Assembly (NCBI GenBank): GCA_021018995.1
Contig: JAJIZI010000027.1
Location: forward strand, 1-64,000
Reading direction: 5' to 3'
DNA length: 64,000 nt
Origin: Chloranthus sessilifolius
Lineage: Eukaryota; Streptophyta; Magnoliopsida; Chloranthales; Chloranthaceae
Positions 10,752-23,400 of the stretch are shown here, piece by piece. The translations under genes and the position numbers were made by a program. Positions within the stretch are counted from its first letter, which is position 1; every line of letters starts with the position of its first letter. The notes below the pieces were generated by a model that saw only the letters and a list, made by a program, of their open reading frames with translations, did not search any database and had not been told where the DNA came from.

Positions 10752-11963
10752 TCGCTTAAATAGGTCTATATTATTAGTAATTAGAGTTTATCTTAATGCA
10801 TGAACGTATATTGTGATGTAGATTGAGGGCGAGAGGCCATCAATAGGACCTTGCTTGACTTCGCATAACTCCGAGTTTTGGTAGGAGAATCTCATCTTTA
10901 CAGTATTTTATTTTAATTCGCATGGATATTTTGAATTAAAATCTTTAAATTTGCATATGCCATTGAAATCACATCTGTAAACTGAAATTGATATGAATGA
11001 CTGAAAATCTAAATCTACCTGAATCCTGAAACCTGAATCTGTTTAAGCTCTGAAAATCTGAAATCAAGAACCTGAACTATGTATAAGAGACTTGTATCTG
11101 ATTATATTAGTATCTGCATTTGTTTTATGATTGACCTGAACGACCCCTCAAAAATTCCTGAACAACTTCCTGGCACAAGTTTCCCTCATTACGTAGGGGC
11201 TTGTTGCATCCTGAAAAAGGGTTCATGAACGACGATGGTAGGTAGGGGTTCCCATCGGCTATATTCCTGCTCTCGAGATATAGTTTACTCGGGAGGTATT
11301 TTAAGTTGAGGATTAAGTCATGAATTCGAACTTTGCATATAGAAGTTAGAGAAACTAAGACACCAAACATCGTGACTGTTTTGAAACTGCTTTCACACAT
11401 TTAGAAATAAATCTTACATATGATTTCCCTAAATTCAGATTTATTATCTCTTATATGTTTGACAAGCTATATTCGATATTTGTTTTGAAACCATGTTAGT
11501 TAAAGTAAAATGCCGTAGATGTCTTTCTTTCATCGAAGCTTTGTTGGTTAGCTCACTCACTATACGTCATGTGTTCGGTATTGACGGCTATTCGTATCGT
11601 GAGACTGATCCTGACTACGTGCCTGAGGAAGAGCTTGAGGTTCCTCCTGTGGTGTTTTTCCCAGTATAGAACTTACTGATTTTCTTATTTGTGGTGAGAG
11701 TTAGACTTGAATTTGTGGGCCCATTTTAGTTGGATACCATAGTTCTATATTTGACATTGTTTTCTGTTATGAGCCATGTTTCGATGATGGTCGGCCCTCA
11801 TCGGTGGTTCTTACTTTTAATTGCTTAGTATTTATTTTAGCTATGGATATTTATTGCGCTTTACTCTGATATGTGCCCTGTTTGTCCGGCTTATCGTTTA
11901 TTCGATAGGTTGGCGAACCGGCCTTTCCTATACCTTAGGGATTGGAAAAGTCGGGTCGTCTCA
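10752..11963 (+). repeat. Partial LTR homologous to the right half of solo LTR 33315-35699
   Basis: From CGCTTAAATAGGTCTATATT at 10754 to GGGTCGTCTCA at 11953-11963 the sequence runs in parallel with 34553-35699, which ends GGGTCGTCACA. Long stretches are nearly identical, for example the block ending GGCCATCAATAGGACC at both 10849 and 34648. The left half of the LTR is not homologous here. The terminal CACA has become CTCA. Confidence 0.85.
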
Positions 11964-12877
11964 GATACAGGATAAACGCTAAAACCCTAATTATGCGAAT
12001 TTGGGATTAACTTCAGATTAAATTGAATACCGGATATATTCAAATTACCCAACCGCATAAAATAATTTAATAAGTTTAATTAAAATAATTAAGCTAACTC
12101 AATTTTAGGGCCCACATGTATTAAGATTTTCTGATCTAGAAAAACGACTCTGATGAAGGAACTCATGTTTCGTTCTAGTTTAGGGCACCAAGCGACAATT
12201 ACGATATCGTCTCTTGACTCCTCTAGGATTTGAAGAATTAAAGGTTCGAAGGATTAATTCAATGAAAAGAGGAAAATCAAAATATATCCATTAATAAGGT
12301 GTGAACAAAGTTTCAACAACTAATTAATTAAGGATTTTGGTTTTTTATTTTATTAAAAGAAATAAGGAAAATAATTACCTGGCAATAATTGAGAAAAGAC
12401 AAAATAGAAAAATAAGGTTCCGAGGCTTCACACAAACATGTATGTTAGTTTTGCACCAAGCGCACGATAAACGAAGATTCACTCATCGAGTTTTGAAAGA
12501 TTCGCTCTCTCGGGTGAAAATTCTTCACAAGTTCTCTAAGGTTTGCACAAAGCAACTCTCAATTTTATTAATCATCAACTATCAAATAAAGTCTTTGCAT
12601 GCCTTTATATAGGCTAAAAATCCTAAGTAAAGATAAAGTTCGAAATCAGAAAGTCTTAAAACAATTAAAACTCTAAATGACAAGTTTTTGCCTAAAATTT
12701 GTGTAGCCGCCAATTTATGACGACTTTCCACGTCATCATATGACCACGGATATCCGTCCTCGAGGATGTGCATAAAAACAGAAAGGTGTCTAATTCACGG
12801 ATGTCCGTCCGCATGTCATGGACGTCTGTTCAGAATCCACGGACGTCCGTCATATGTTGACGAACTTTGTTTCATTT
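11964..12877 (-). repeat. LTR-like fragment interrupted by the CACTA element
   Basis: On the minus strand there is a TATA-like promoter segment (CCTATATAAAGGCATGC, complement of 12596-12612), as in an LTR. An array of ACGGACGTCCGT-type palindromes lies at about 12735-12860. The segment stops where the CACTA element begins; its continuation beyond 25290 could not be aligned to anything here. Exact ends are unknown. Confidence 0.4.
12735..12860. repeat. ACGGACGTCCGT palindrome cluster
   Basis: At least three palindromic 12-mers, ACGGATATCCGT, ACGGATGTCCGT and ACGGACGTCCGT, plus decayed copies (ATGGACGTCTGT), lie within about 125 bp. Same style as the palindrome arrays in the other LTRs of this window. 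Confidence 0.75.
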
Positions 12878-12960
12878 CACTACGTCAAAATAGAGAAACA
12901 ACCACTCTGGCAGATAAAACAGACCACTGCTTAAAATAGTGGTCTAATATTCCACTCCCT
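12878..12960. repeat. CACTA left terminus and subterminal repeats
   Basis: CACTACGT terminus followed by AACCACTC, GACCACTGC and AGTGGTCT words in both orientations, matching the motif set at the right end. Confidence 0.8.
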
Positions 12961-13039
12961 CAAACAGTAGTATTTAAAGTTAAACCATTGTCCCGTTCAA
13001 ATCTCATGCGAAAGTTATCGGGCCGACCCAGAAGAAAGC

Positions 13040-13640
13040 CCTTTATTATTTATTTATTTTTCGTGCCATATTTCTCTAACAAAACCGCCTCCACCTCTTC
13101 ACCTCCTCCCCTCTCTCACTCTCTCTCCCTCTTCGAAACCTGTGGTTAGGGTTTGAAGAGCCGATGATCCTCTCTCGTCGAAACCATTAGGGTTTGAACA
13201 GTTGTGGAGCGTCGAATTTGTGGTTAGGGTTCGATTAAGTTTGGAATCTACAGAGCATTGGAGGATCGAATCTGTGTAGGTGTCTTCACCTTTTCTTTCT
13301 AATTTTTTGGTTTTTTATAAGCATTTGTGGATTGGAGGATCGAAATCGAAGCTATTCCAGATCCTTTCTCTTTCTCTTCTCATCCATCTCTATTTCACAT
13401 ATCATTTTCCAGGTTTCTATTGCAGAGGCGATCGATAGGGTTTTCTCTGAACCAATTTGACCACATTTTGCCATTGCATGCATTGGAAGAAACATCAACT
13501 TGAAAAAGGACTTGGTAGATTCGAAAGGAGATGAAGCGAATCTAACTAGTTGAGGCCCTAATCTGTATGTTTCAAATCTCAGATCTGATCTTTCTCGCTC
13601 TGATGATCTCATCTATGCAATTTTTTTTTTTTGAAAATCC
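13040..13640 (+). promoter_or_regulatory. Probable 5' untranslated/leader region within the CACTA element
   Basis: A CT-rich run at 13085-13135 (CTCTCTCACTCTCTCTCCC) is followed by repeated GGTTAGGGTTTGAAGAG-type words. This is the usual look of a plant 5' leader and first intron. No convincing start codon with a long frame follows, so its transcript is unknown. It could be the promoter of the transposase gene or a captured host gene 5' end. Confidence 0.35.
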
Positions 13641-13644
13641 AAGC

Positions 13645-13755
13645 TCTGATCTCCACCGCCTGATCAATATGATCACCATACCTTATCTGATCTCCACCGC
13701 CTGATCAATATGATCACCATACCTTATCTGATCTCCACCGCCTGATCAATATGAT
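13645..13755. repeat. 41-bp tandem repeat, about 2.7 copies
   Basis: The unit starts ATCTCCACCGCCTGATCAAT and continues ATGATCACCATACCTTATCTG. Two full copies and a partial third run head to tail without visible differences, which suggests recent local expansion. Confidence 0.9.
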
Positions 13756-16195
13756 CTCATCTATGTAATTTTATATCTCTCAGATTTCGGATCGGTCTAT
13801 TAGAGCCCAAATTCTAGAGGCCAAAGGTGAGCCCTAGCCCGCCCAAATGTCAGGTCGAATCGCCAAACCTTAACTCGGCTCGCTAAGGCAGGTTTCGGCT
13901 TGATAAAAAAACACGACTGTTATATTTATTAATTTTTTTGTTGATTTATTTAGGATTTTTTTTCACAATTTTTTTTGCTAAATCAGTAAAACAAACTAGT
14001 ATTAACTTTCGATTTAATTATGTAATCTAAATTCTAACTAATCTAAGTATTATCTTTTAATTCTGTAATATATGTATTTAATACTTGTTTCTTATAGATT
14101 TACAATATTAACTAATATAATGTATTAGGCATTATATATAAAAATGGGACTGACTCTCCCGACCGTCATTTAAGCACCAAAATGGTGTTTAAATGATCTT
14201 ACACCATCACTGGTTTAAAATGTGGGTGACCCGAACCGTCAAAGCGATAGATCATAGATTGAACTGCAACAGGCCCAAAAATGGTGCTTTAGGTAAATTT
14301 AAACCATCTGATTTGTGGAGTATAATATCAACTGTTGCTTTAACTTTTAATATCAATCGGATGGTTCACATCTACTTATCGGCTTGTTTTATTGGGCTGT
14401 CATAAGCCAATGAGAGTCTGCCACTTGGGAAGTTTAGATTGATCATAGATGTGTACCACATGGCATAATGTTGAATCACACTTCAATGGTGAGAGATAAA
14501 ATGTCTAATTTTAAGCCTTTAATTTTTGGCATTTTCCTCCTTTTTTTGCTGCCTTGAGATTACGGGGTTTTTGGCATTTTCCAATGTCAAAGAGTTGACA
14601 TCATTTTTTTCTGGTGCACAGCTGTCATGCCTGCCCTCCATACAAAATGATTCACTTCTCCAATCTCTTAGATTGGGATGAGTTGCACTATCCTCCATAC
14701 TCCAACTCTTGGAGGTTGGTTTTCTATTACTTCAGACGGAGGAGGAACAGTTGGATTTGATATCATAGAAATAGCACTACCAGCATTCATTAGCCTTTCC
14801 GGCATTGCCCATTGTCGATCCCCATCGTGGTAGAAATGTCAAATCTGAGTTAGGGCCTGGCCCTAGCCCAGCCTTAACTTAGAGTGACTTTGGGTTAACT
14901 TATTCTTTGTCACATTATTATCTTTCATTAGTGTTTAAAGTATTCCAATAATGATGGAATTGTAATCAACCTTAGCCTTGTCAATTTCAATATTTTATTT
15001 TAAAAATAACAAAACTCAGCCCATTATATTCCAAAAATTTAGGAATACAAAGTGTCAGTTAGTGTCAAAGTTGACTGATATAATATCTAACCCAAATTTT
15101 TTGACTGTCAAAGTTGTGTCAGGTCAGGTTAATTTTTTTTATCTATACTCAATATTTTATCCTGCAGTAACTGGTCTGATAATTGTCCCCTATTAATAAC
15201 TGCTTAACAACAATTTATACAGCTCCTCTTCAGCTTCCTTCAAGCCAATATGCAGCCCATAGATGATCTTCTTTCAGTAGCTTTTGAACCTTTCTTCCTC
15301 CTTTTTTTATACCTGTCCTGTTACTCTGCCAGCTTCCTCAATCAGATCTGCACCGGTCTTCTTTGGACTGTAAGTCGATTCTTAACATCAACTTCTGATC
15401 CTTTCTGGAGCAACTATGTTTCTTCAATAAGCTTTGTTTTACTGTCTTTATGGTTGATAAACAACTCCTATTTAGCCTTGGTGCAGCTGCAGCTAAGTCT
15501 CTTTTGTCTGATTCCTATAGCTGGCAGGCCTATTTGCAGCCATTAGTATAGCACCTTTATGCAGCTATTTAAATCTTTTTGCATCTATCAACAGTTGCCA
15601 TACTGCTGTCCCATGTTTATGCATTAGGTGGTAAAACAGATGACCTGGAGAGTCATTTCCAAATTCCAATATTTTACATTTTTTGATTCATTGCTAGCTT
15701 CAAATATTAATGTAGGGCCATATCCGAGCATTTTACTTTGGAATGGCTACTGCACTAGACTTTTGGTTAAATAACCCTTATGACTTTTGGTTAAATAACC
15801 CTTTGGAATGGCTACTGCACTAGCTTCAAATATTCATTGCTAGCTTCAAATATTAATGTAGCTTCCATAGTTCATAATTCTCAGAATCTAATTTGATTGT
15901 GATAAGAGAATGTATATTTGAGATGAAAAACACCACAACTGATGGTAGATTGGTTGATGATGATGAAGAGATTGCAGCCATTGATGGAGCTTTGGATTTA
16001 TGATTTGCAGAGATCTGATGGATTTTGGATGTTTTTCATCCATAAACTTGGTAACTATACTGTGGAAGCTATACTCACTGATAGTTAGTTAACTACTGTT
16101 ATTGTGATAAATCGCGTGAGCCATAACTTGTGAGGTAACTTTGGCAGGTTAGGTACCAATTAGAGGAGAAAGGAGAATGTTCCACAATAGAACCA
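13756..16195. other. Non-coding CACTA interior, nothing identified
   Basis: Long AT-rich stretch with short open frames, none showing a recognisable domain. A small local duplication occurs at 15700-15860 (GGAATGGCTACTGCACTAG and CTTTTGGTTAAATAACCCTT each twice). A foldback-like pair of ACCATCTGAT / ATCGGATGGT words lies at 14307-14365. No TNP2 transposase core was found here. Confidence 0.5.
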
Positions 16196-16197
16196 CT

Positions 16198-16384
16198 CTT
16201 TTTTTGATAACCCAGAATGTCCTGGCCTCTTAGAGCACCCGACTAATCCCAGCGGCACATGCGCACCCCAAGTTAAAATGTGTCTGGTCAGCACGGGATA
16301 TAAATCCCTAGGGTAGCCTAAATGGATGGATTCGAACTCAGGTTTCCCCCTTTAACTCAACTCTTAAGAACCTGTAACACCTAA
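16198..16384 (-). mobile_element. tRNA-derived SINE, antisense, inside the CACTA element
   Basis: On the minus strand it contains a polymerase III B-box-like GAGTTCGAATCC (complement of 16328-16339). A GGGATTAGTCGGGTGC block follows, and it ends GGGTTATC plus an A tail (seen as TTTTTTT at 16199-16205). The GGGATTAGTCGG block resembles the 3' region shared by many angiosperm SINEs (from memory), and is also similar to GTGGGATTAGTTGAGGTGCG in the SINE at 62481-62656. Confidence 0.7.
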
Positions 16385-17539
16385 ATACTTCTAACAGCTA
16401 TTGTCTCTATTGTGTTCCCATATTGGATGCTCAAATATTAAGTGTATTGCTATATTCATGCGGCATTGATGCTGTAGCCATGCTTTCCTGACTATTTCAA
16501 CTTAATATTGTTGGAGAGTTATTTACCCAAAGGGCAGATCTACAAATGATAGAAACATTGGAACAGTCCTAACAACATAATCTGATAAGCCCTAGTTGTA
16601 ATTAAGAGATCTCTGGTAGAAAAGAAAAAATCTACAGAATTAAGGTTGACCTTCAATATGTAAACTGGATTTTTTTAACAAGAGAAGTATCACAATTATA
16701 AGAACCGATGCGTTGGGTCACTGTATGGAATTGCAACACAATTGTACCCAACCGATTCGAAGTGCTACGATGACATTGTACCAGAACACTAGTGACTGAG
16801 GAGCTTATCTGTCTCTAAGAAGTAAAGAAATACACAGTCCATCGAGATTTTGAAACCCCCATAATTATTTATAGGATGATCCAAATAACAGGGAGAGAGG
16901 AGTCAGTCAAAACATGAGGGGTATTAGGAAACCACTTTAGTCCAAGGCTAGAATCTGGGTTAAACAGACTACTGCATGTATAAAGATCAGGTAGTAGCAA
17001 TAAGAATAGTCATGTTAATTAGGAACAATTTAAAAGTGACTAATGATGGATATTATGAGTTATCCATCTTAGCAAGAGTTCCTATTTTAAAAGCTGAGAA
17101 TTATTGCAATTTTCTTTTTTCAAAACTAACATGTCATGTGTTCATTTTTTCCTCAACATTTCGTGATCACCTCAGGATGTGTTACCTAGTAAAAGCGACC
17201 TGAGTGGTCTTTCCAAATGAATATTCGACTAATCTCTTGATTAAGAAGAACACCATGACGTTCATTGAAGGAAAGTATCATTGGCTTCACTAAAATTGAC
17301 ACAACAGGTCTCTTGTATGTCGGCCCAAGTCCATAAAAAACATATAAAATCATATCCTCATCAAAAACTTATTTGCAGTGGTTTTCTGCAACCAAAGAAA
17401 CTTTGACAGCTCTGGATGTATCCTTTCGAGAGGTAAATTATCGCAGTAAAATTAATAACTTCTTTTAGTTAATAACGTTAACATTGATATCTAATTGAAA
17501 AAAATGTGCAGGATGATGAAGACATATAAGCATTATGTG

Positions 17540-18556
17540 AAAATCGACATATCCAGTGGGTGTATTATGGAGCAATATCTCATGGAAGAATGTATGAGGT
17601 ATTGCATTGAATATATGCCAAATTCTAGCAGGAAGCCATAAGAAAGGAGAAAATGCGTCAGGAACAAGATGTTACTTTTGGGTACCCTATCGATGGAAGT
17701 GGAAAAACTTATCTTCTTCAACACGTGCAAGATGAACAAATCGTAGATGGGTTCTAAAGCATTATCCGTAAAATATTGAGTGGAGAAGTAAGTAATTTAT
17801 TTTATATTTTAAATTATATATTTTATTTTTAAAATGATATAATATAATTAAGAGTTAATATTTACAGGAAGTATCAGACTTATCTTCAAGATTACAAGTC
17901 AAGCAATAAGCATCAGAGGGACAACTACATTCCTTGGTTAAGAAAAGAATTAGAAAATAAAGAAAATTCTATCATGAAGAGCCTTGCTGATGGTCCAGAC
18001 TTCAATGCCATATCATATAATGCTTACATGATTAATGGTTATCAGTTTTGTACCGCACAATCAGAAATGAATAAAAGCACACAAAATAGTGGAGTATCCA
18101 TGAAGGCTTTAACTAGCTTCAGGTCAAGTGCGAAAGATAAGAACCATGTGGAAGAAGAAGTTACTTATTATGGTATTATCAAACAAATACTTGAGTTGGA
18201 TTATGGTTACTTTTAAAAAACAGTCTTCTCATGGATCTGGCTCAGATAGAAGATAAAAAAAATGGTTGTGTGGTTGACCCAGAAACTGGGTTAGTGTTTG
18301 TTAATCTTAGGAGATTTATGAGGATTTCACATGAAGATGATGAGCCGTTTATTCTTGCCTCTCAAGCCACTCAAGTCTTCTATTGTAAAGATCAAACTAG
18401 GGATGATTGGTATGTCGTATTGGATGCTCCAAAGAGATTGACTCGGGATGTGGATGCCTATGAAGATCCCTTAGCACTTGAAGGAAGACCAAAAGCAAAT
18501 GCTTTAGCATTGGCATTAGCAACTGATGTTGCGGATGAGGACGAGGACGAAGATTA
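17540..18556 (+). pseudogene. C-terminal part of CACTA TNP2-type transposase (DUF4218 end + DUF4216)
   Basis: This is the tail of the TNP2-type transposase of En/Spm (CACTA) elements. Fragments in order: EQYLMEECMRYCIEYMPN near 17570, which is the DUF4218 end; TFGYPIDGSGKTYLLQHVQD near 17675; an intron-like gap at about 17790-17868; YIPWLRKELENKENSIMKSL; ISYNAYMINGYQFCT near 18015; then DUF4216, with ELDYGYFKKTV at 18190-18220, NGCVVDPETGLVFVNLRRFM and DDWYVVLDAPKR. It ends in an acidic tail DVADEDEDED and a stop at 18556. There are at least two lesions: a frameshift and stop near 17640-17755, and a frameshift between GYF and DLAQ at 18214-18231. The N-terminal zinc finger and Transposase_21 core are absent, so the copy cannot supply transposase. 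Confidence 0.8.
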
Positions 18557-18758
18557 ATCTTGTTCTTTCATATTGTTCACTTGAACCTTATTTCTTCTAT
18601 CCAATAATTATAACAAAAGAATTACTTACATTTCTTGTTGTTGATTTTCCTATTTTAATGTTGTTATAAGTTAGCTACAATTTTCAATTATCTTATTAAT
18701 GCATTTTATATCCTTAAATGATAGTTTGATCAACAACTAGAGTTTGCCAATGTTTTCA

Positions 18759-20415
18759 GCAAAAGATAATGGCATAGTTTGGATCAGAACCGAGTGGATC
18801 TGAATCAGTTGGAACTCAAGAGAGTGGTTAGTCTATTATTTTCTTTTGTTTGGTAAATGTTATTTACAAATTATTAACAATATTTTATTTATCCAGGTAC
18901 GCGTTTGAAAATTTAGATGAATGAACATGGGCAGCCTATTAGAGATGCTTCAACTCAATTTGCCACATTTGTTGGTCGGATGACGAGGACTCATTGTCCA
19001 CCTGCATATGAGTCTTGGAAAATTGTACCTGTTTCTATAAAAGAGAAAATATGGCGCTTTGTCTCAGTGAGTGCATGTTGTTCATGCAATTTTCATTTAG
19101 TTATTCTACAAATAATTTTGATATCGTTTTATTTTTATTATAGGATAAATATTATGTTCCAATTAGTCAAAAAAAGATGGTCTTAACGTAGTTTAATTTA
19201 ATTTGGAAGCAATGGAAACATGACCTTCGCACCATTTATGATAAATATGAAACGGACGTAGAGCGGATGAAGTATCGACCAAAAAATGTGAAGGAAGATG
19301 ATTGGAGAGCATTTATTAAAATGTGCTCGACAGAGGAAGATAAAGTACGCCGAGAAAAGGGGAAGACTTGTAGGAAAATGATGATGAACCCACACACCAC
19401 TGGTAGACGAGGATCAGCTAAGATGGCAGAAGAGATGGTAAAGTCTACCACATAAATTTTTTAAATAAATTTGTTAGAATATTCACATTTGCTTATGACC
19501 TTATTGTACAGAAAAAGCAGAGTTCGACTGGTACAGTGACGAGGACACAAATATTTTTAGCCTCTCATACTAAGAAGGATGGGACGTCCTTGGGCACACA
19601 AATAGTAAGATTATTTTAATTATTCATTTGCCATTAATAAATAATTAATATTGATCTTTAGGATCACTATATTTAACTATTATTTATTTTATTCAGGATG
19701 AAATTAGGAGGCTTGCCTTATCTGATCCATTCCTCGGAGAAAAAGATTTAGATAATGACCCTGTTGCTACGGTTTGTGGGCGTGATGGAAGGGGAAACAT
19801 ACGGGGTATGGGTACGGGTGTATCTAAAACCTCCATTCAAGCGTCCGCTCAAGCTAGGGAGATTGCTCACCAGGAAAAGATAGCACGTGAGAGCATTCAA
19901 TCACAGGTTGATATGCTTAGACATGAGCTTGATGAGGAGCGTAGAGCACACAAGATCCTTGAGGAAAAAGTGAATTTACTATCACCTCTAGCTCCTTCTA
20001 AAGGGACATCTATGTCGACATCGGTTGACCAATTCGATTCTTATCAGGTATAAATTCAATGTTATGAAATAATAATCATTGGAGTTGTCATTGTCATATC
20101 TTATTGAAAGTACTTTTGCATTGTTGTTTTAGTCTCTCTTAAACTCTACAGTTTAAAGGCTATAATTTTTTTAGGGAACTCGAGCCATCGGTTGTGAACC
20201 AACCATCCATGTGTTGTCTATTGAAAACTTAAAGAATAAAGCCATTGGACTAGGGCGAATGCATAGAGGCGACAACATCAAGAGATTCATACGCCATCAT
20301 AATTGATAACATTTTCGAGGTCAATCTGAAATTATATGCAGTGAAGGAACATTTGGCGATGTTACAATTGGTGATATTATTACTTGGCCCAAGGGACTTG
20401 TAGATTTTATTTGAT
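18759..20415 (+). pseudogene. CACTA second transposase gene (Transposase_24 / Ptta-En-Spm type), nearly intact, spliced
   Basis: An exon model fits GT-AG rules: about 18759-18833, 18896-19066, 19144-19437, 19512-19604, 19697-20047 and 20175-20415. Conserved features: GQPIRDASTQFATFVGRMTR, WKIVPVSIKEKIWRFV, the W..F.K.C.TEE.K.RREKGK core (WRAFIKMCSTEEDKVRREK), HTTGRRGSAKMAEEM, then a predicted coiled coil at 19845-19990 (AREIAHQEKIARESIQSQVD ... LRHELDEERRAHKILEEKV). This is the Transposase_24-type gene often found as the second gene of plant CACTA elements and thought to act as a DNA-binding accessory protein. Lesions: a TAG near 19188 and a TGA-TAA pair near 20304. Otherwise the frame is remarkably preserved compared with the TNP2 tail upstream, suggesting recent activity or recent decay. 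Confidence 0.8.
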
Positions 20416-20419
20416 CTTG

Positions 20420-23400
20420 AATAGGGGTAAATTTGATTCTATTTTAGTAAGAGATTTTATTTTCGTAAATATGATTATATTTCCATCTAGCCTACTCACA
20501 TTTTCAATTATAAAATAAAGCAAAAGTGGAAGTTCTAACTTATCTTGTTGTAGCCCAAGACCCAAAAGGCAAAGGAAGAACAATAAAGATCAAATGAAGA
20601 ATCATGATCAAATGAGATGATTTAAGAACATCTCAATGGTCGGCTTTTAACATGCCATAGCTTTTTGTATTTGGAGAAAATTGAGAAGAAAAAAATCAGA
20701 ACTCTGCACTTTTATTTCTTTTTTCAGACTTTTAAAAAAAAAAGCAATACATGAAATGAACTAGTCATCAATCTTTTTTTAAATATCTTGTTCATCTCCT
20801 ACTTTAGGGTCAAAAATTGGTCATCAAAAGGCATGCATGGCTTTATTCCCTGATCCAATATTGACTTTTCTTGTATTGAGTCGGAGGTAATTCTATCTAT
20901 TTGAACACTATTCTGAAATCTCCTCCAATTCTTGCATAAATTTCATCTGAGTTGTCTTCTGTAATAGGTGTTATCACTGGGAAGACCTCCAATCACAACC
21001 CCCTTAAAACAGGGCTGCATTCTGCCAATAAGTAGTAGTACCACCAACATAACTTTTAATTACTCAGGGGTTTGATCCGAGATGGTTTTCCAATTCCTTC
21101 CTGTTTCAACTCTCAACTCTTCAGAAACAACACGTAAGCTGCTGATGTTTTAATCGCCTCCTCACCGACTGAAGAAACATGACTGTCATCAAAATGGTAC
21201 CATCTGTTCTCTTCTATTAGCTGCACGCCCAACACATAAAATTGCTGGATTTTTCAATAACATGGTATTGATGTTCTAAAAAATAATGCAAATTGAAACA
21301 GACTATAATTTGTTCTCAGGGAGTTCATTTAGATGTCAACACAGGATCAAGTGTTCTGAACTTGCTGAGATTGCTGGTCACGTTATTGAGTTCAGGTAGC
21401 TACAGCTTGTAATCATATTTTATTGTTTTAGCGTGCAAATAAATTGGATATTTATGTGATGTATGAAGTACTTTTCTCTACCATCCTTCCAAACTCCATG
21501 TCATATAGATTAGTAGAAAAGTAATTGAAATTCTCAATTCAAATAGACTAACTGGAATACAATTAAATTCCTAACTCATTGTCAAATAGATTAGTAGCAA
21601 AGTAAATAAATTACTCAAACCGACATTATGTCCTTAAAATCAATAAAAGGCCAGCAAGGAAAAGTTTTAATGGTGATTGTGCTCATCTTTCATGTTTACT
21701 CTTTTTTATTTCTCACTTGTAGATCTTCTATAGAGCTTCATTTTTGTCTACTAAGTATTTCATTCTGATCTTTCGTACCTCTAGTTGTGAACAATCTGAG
21801 TTTGTAAAACAGCTTATTCTTTCATCACACTCAAATTCTCAAAATTTAAACTCTCACTATAATAATGCATTTATGCATTATCAACTTCTACTTTAGAACT
21901 TAAAATTTTCTAATATCCTCAATTTATCATAAGAACTGTATGGGAGCATGAGTGATTTTGCCATGTATAGCTTACAAATATGTCAGCAAAACCAGAAAAA
22001 AAAAATGGATATTACTCAAATTGAAGTGGAATCACTCTGGTGATCCAGATCTACATGGCATGAATCCAGATATATATGGCATACAATTCTTTATAAAAAT
22101 ATCAGATTGCTTAGATAAATGTAGGAAAAAAAAATGTCAATGTTTCAAAAATTAGACCCAATGCTGAACTCATAAAGAGCATAGTTTGGATTGTGGCATT
22201 ATTAAAACATATTAATTGCTTATCAATATAATCAGAATGTGCTCTCTCTCATCTAATTAAATCTCTGGTGATACAATTTGATCAAACCTCAATCTATTGA
22301 TCCCTATTTTATGTGCTTTTTCCAGGCTAGCAAAAACGCCGGGAAACTCTATCAGATGAAGGACTCGGTAGATTGAGGACTCAGATCAGGCAGTTCAAAC
22401 TGGTTTCCTCTACTTTACAGTCAAAATCCAACATGGAGTATCACATGCTCAAGTCTCAGTAATATTTTTTTACCTATAAAATTGAAAGCTTAATCTGTAA
22501 GAGATACCTCGACATTTTACCACAATCAAAGTATCATGCAATATGTAGGGCAAAAAAAAACAGAACATGTAGTTCATATTTGTGGTTAATTAGTCACTAA
22601 TATTAGCATAATATGAGTTTACAAAGATATTCAACATGAACAGAATGGAAAGAGCATTGCCATGTATCTTTTCTCAAAAGGAAAACAAAATAGCAGCATA
22701 AGCAGAATGGAAAGCACATCCCCATGTATCTTTTTTCGAGTCGAAAAGTGATCATGGAAAACAAAAAATTATAAAAATTGTGGATCATTTTCCATCTGAT
22801 CCCATTATACATGAGGTCATTTTCCTTAAGTCAAACATTGGGTTTGCCCCCTTTTGGAACCAGAATCTCTTATTTATTATATTTATTTTGCTTTTGTGAA
22901 GACCTAGTGACTAGCAATATATTATTATATCGTTTGAAATTGTGGATCTCATGGTTCTGATCTTCTGTTTCTTGTTGTACGTGAGATCTCATGGTTCTGA
23001 TCCTGATTCTAAAGTAATAGAATTTGTAAACGGAGAGGAGATTATTGTAACTATATGATTTCATATGCATGATCATGGAAGCAAGATGTATGAGATTTAT
23101 ATGAAACTTTGTGTAGGAGCTTCCAATAGTTATATTTAAAGATTGATAAGTAATAAAAAGCATGGCAGAAACTACAACTTCTACCTCTCAACTAAACTTG
23201 TCAAATTAATACTCCAACCGCATAAAGCCGTTTACTTTCATTTTAAGTAAGTATAAACTTAGGGCATACTTCTATTTCAGGATGGAACATCGTTTTTTCA
23301 ACATGCCTATCTCTCCTGAGCAAGTAGATTTATGTCTATGCAAGATGATTCGACCAAAATATATGGCCCTAGCAAATTGATTACTTTGTTTTATCAAAAC

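Noticed and set aside
15250..15546. 98-codon hydrophobic frame in the CACTA element
   Set aside because: Low-complexity Leu/Ser/Phe composition from CT-rich DNA; no recognisable family or exon borders.
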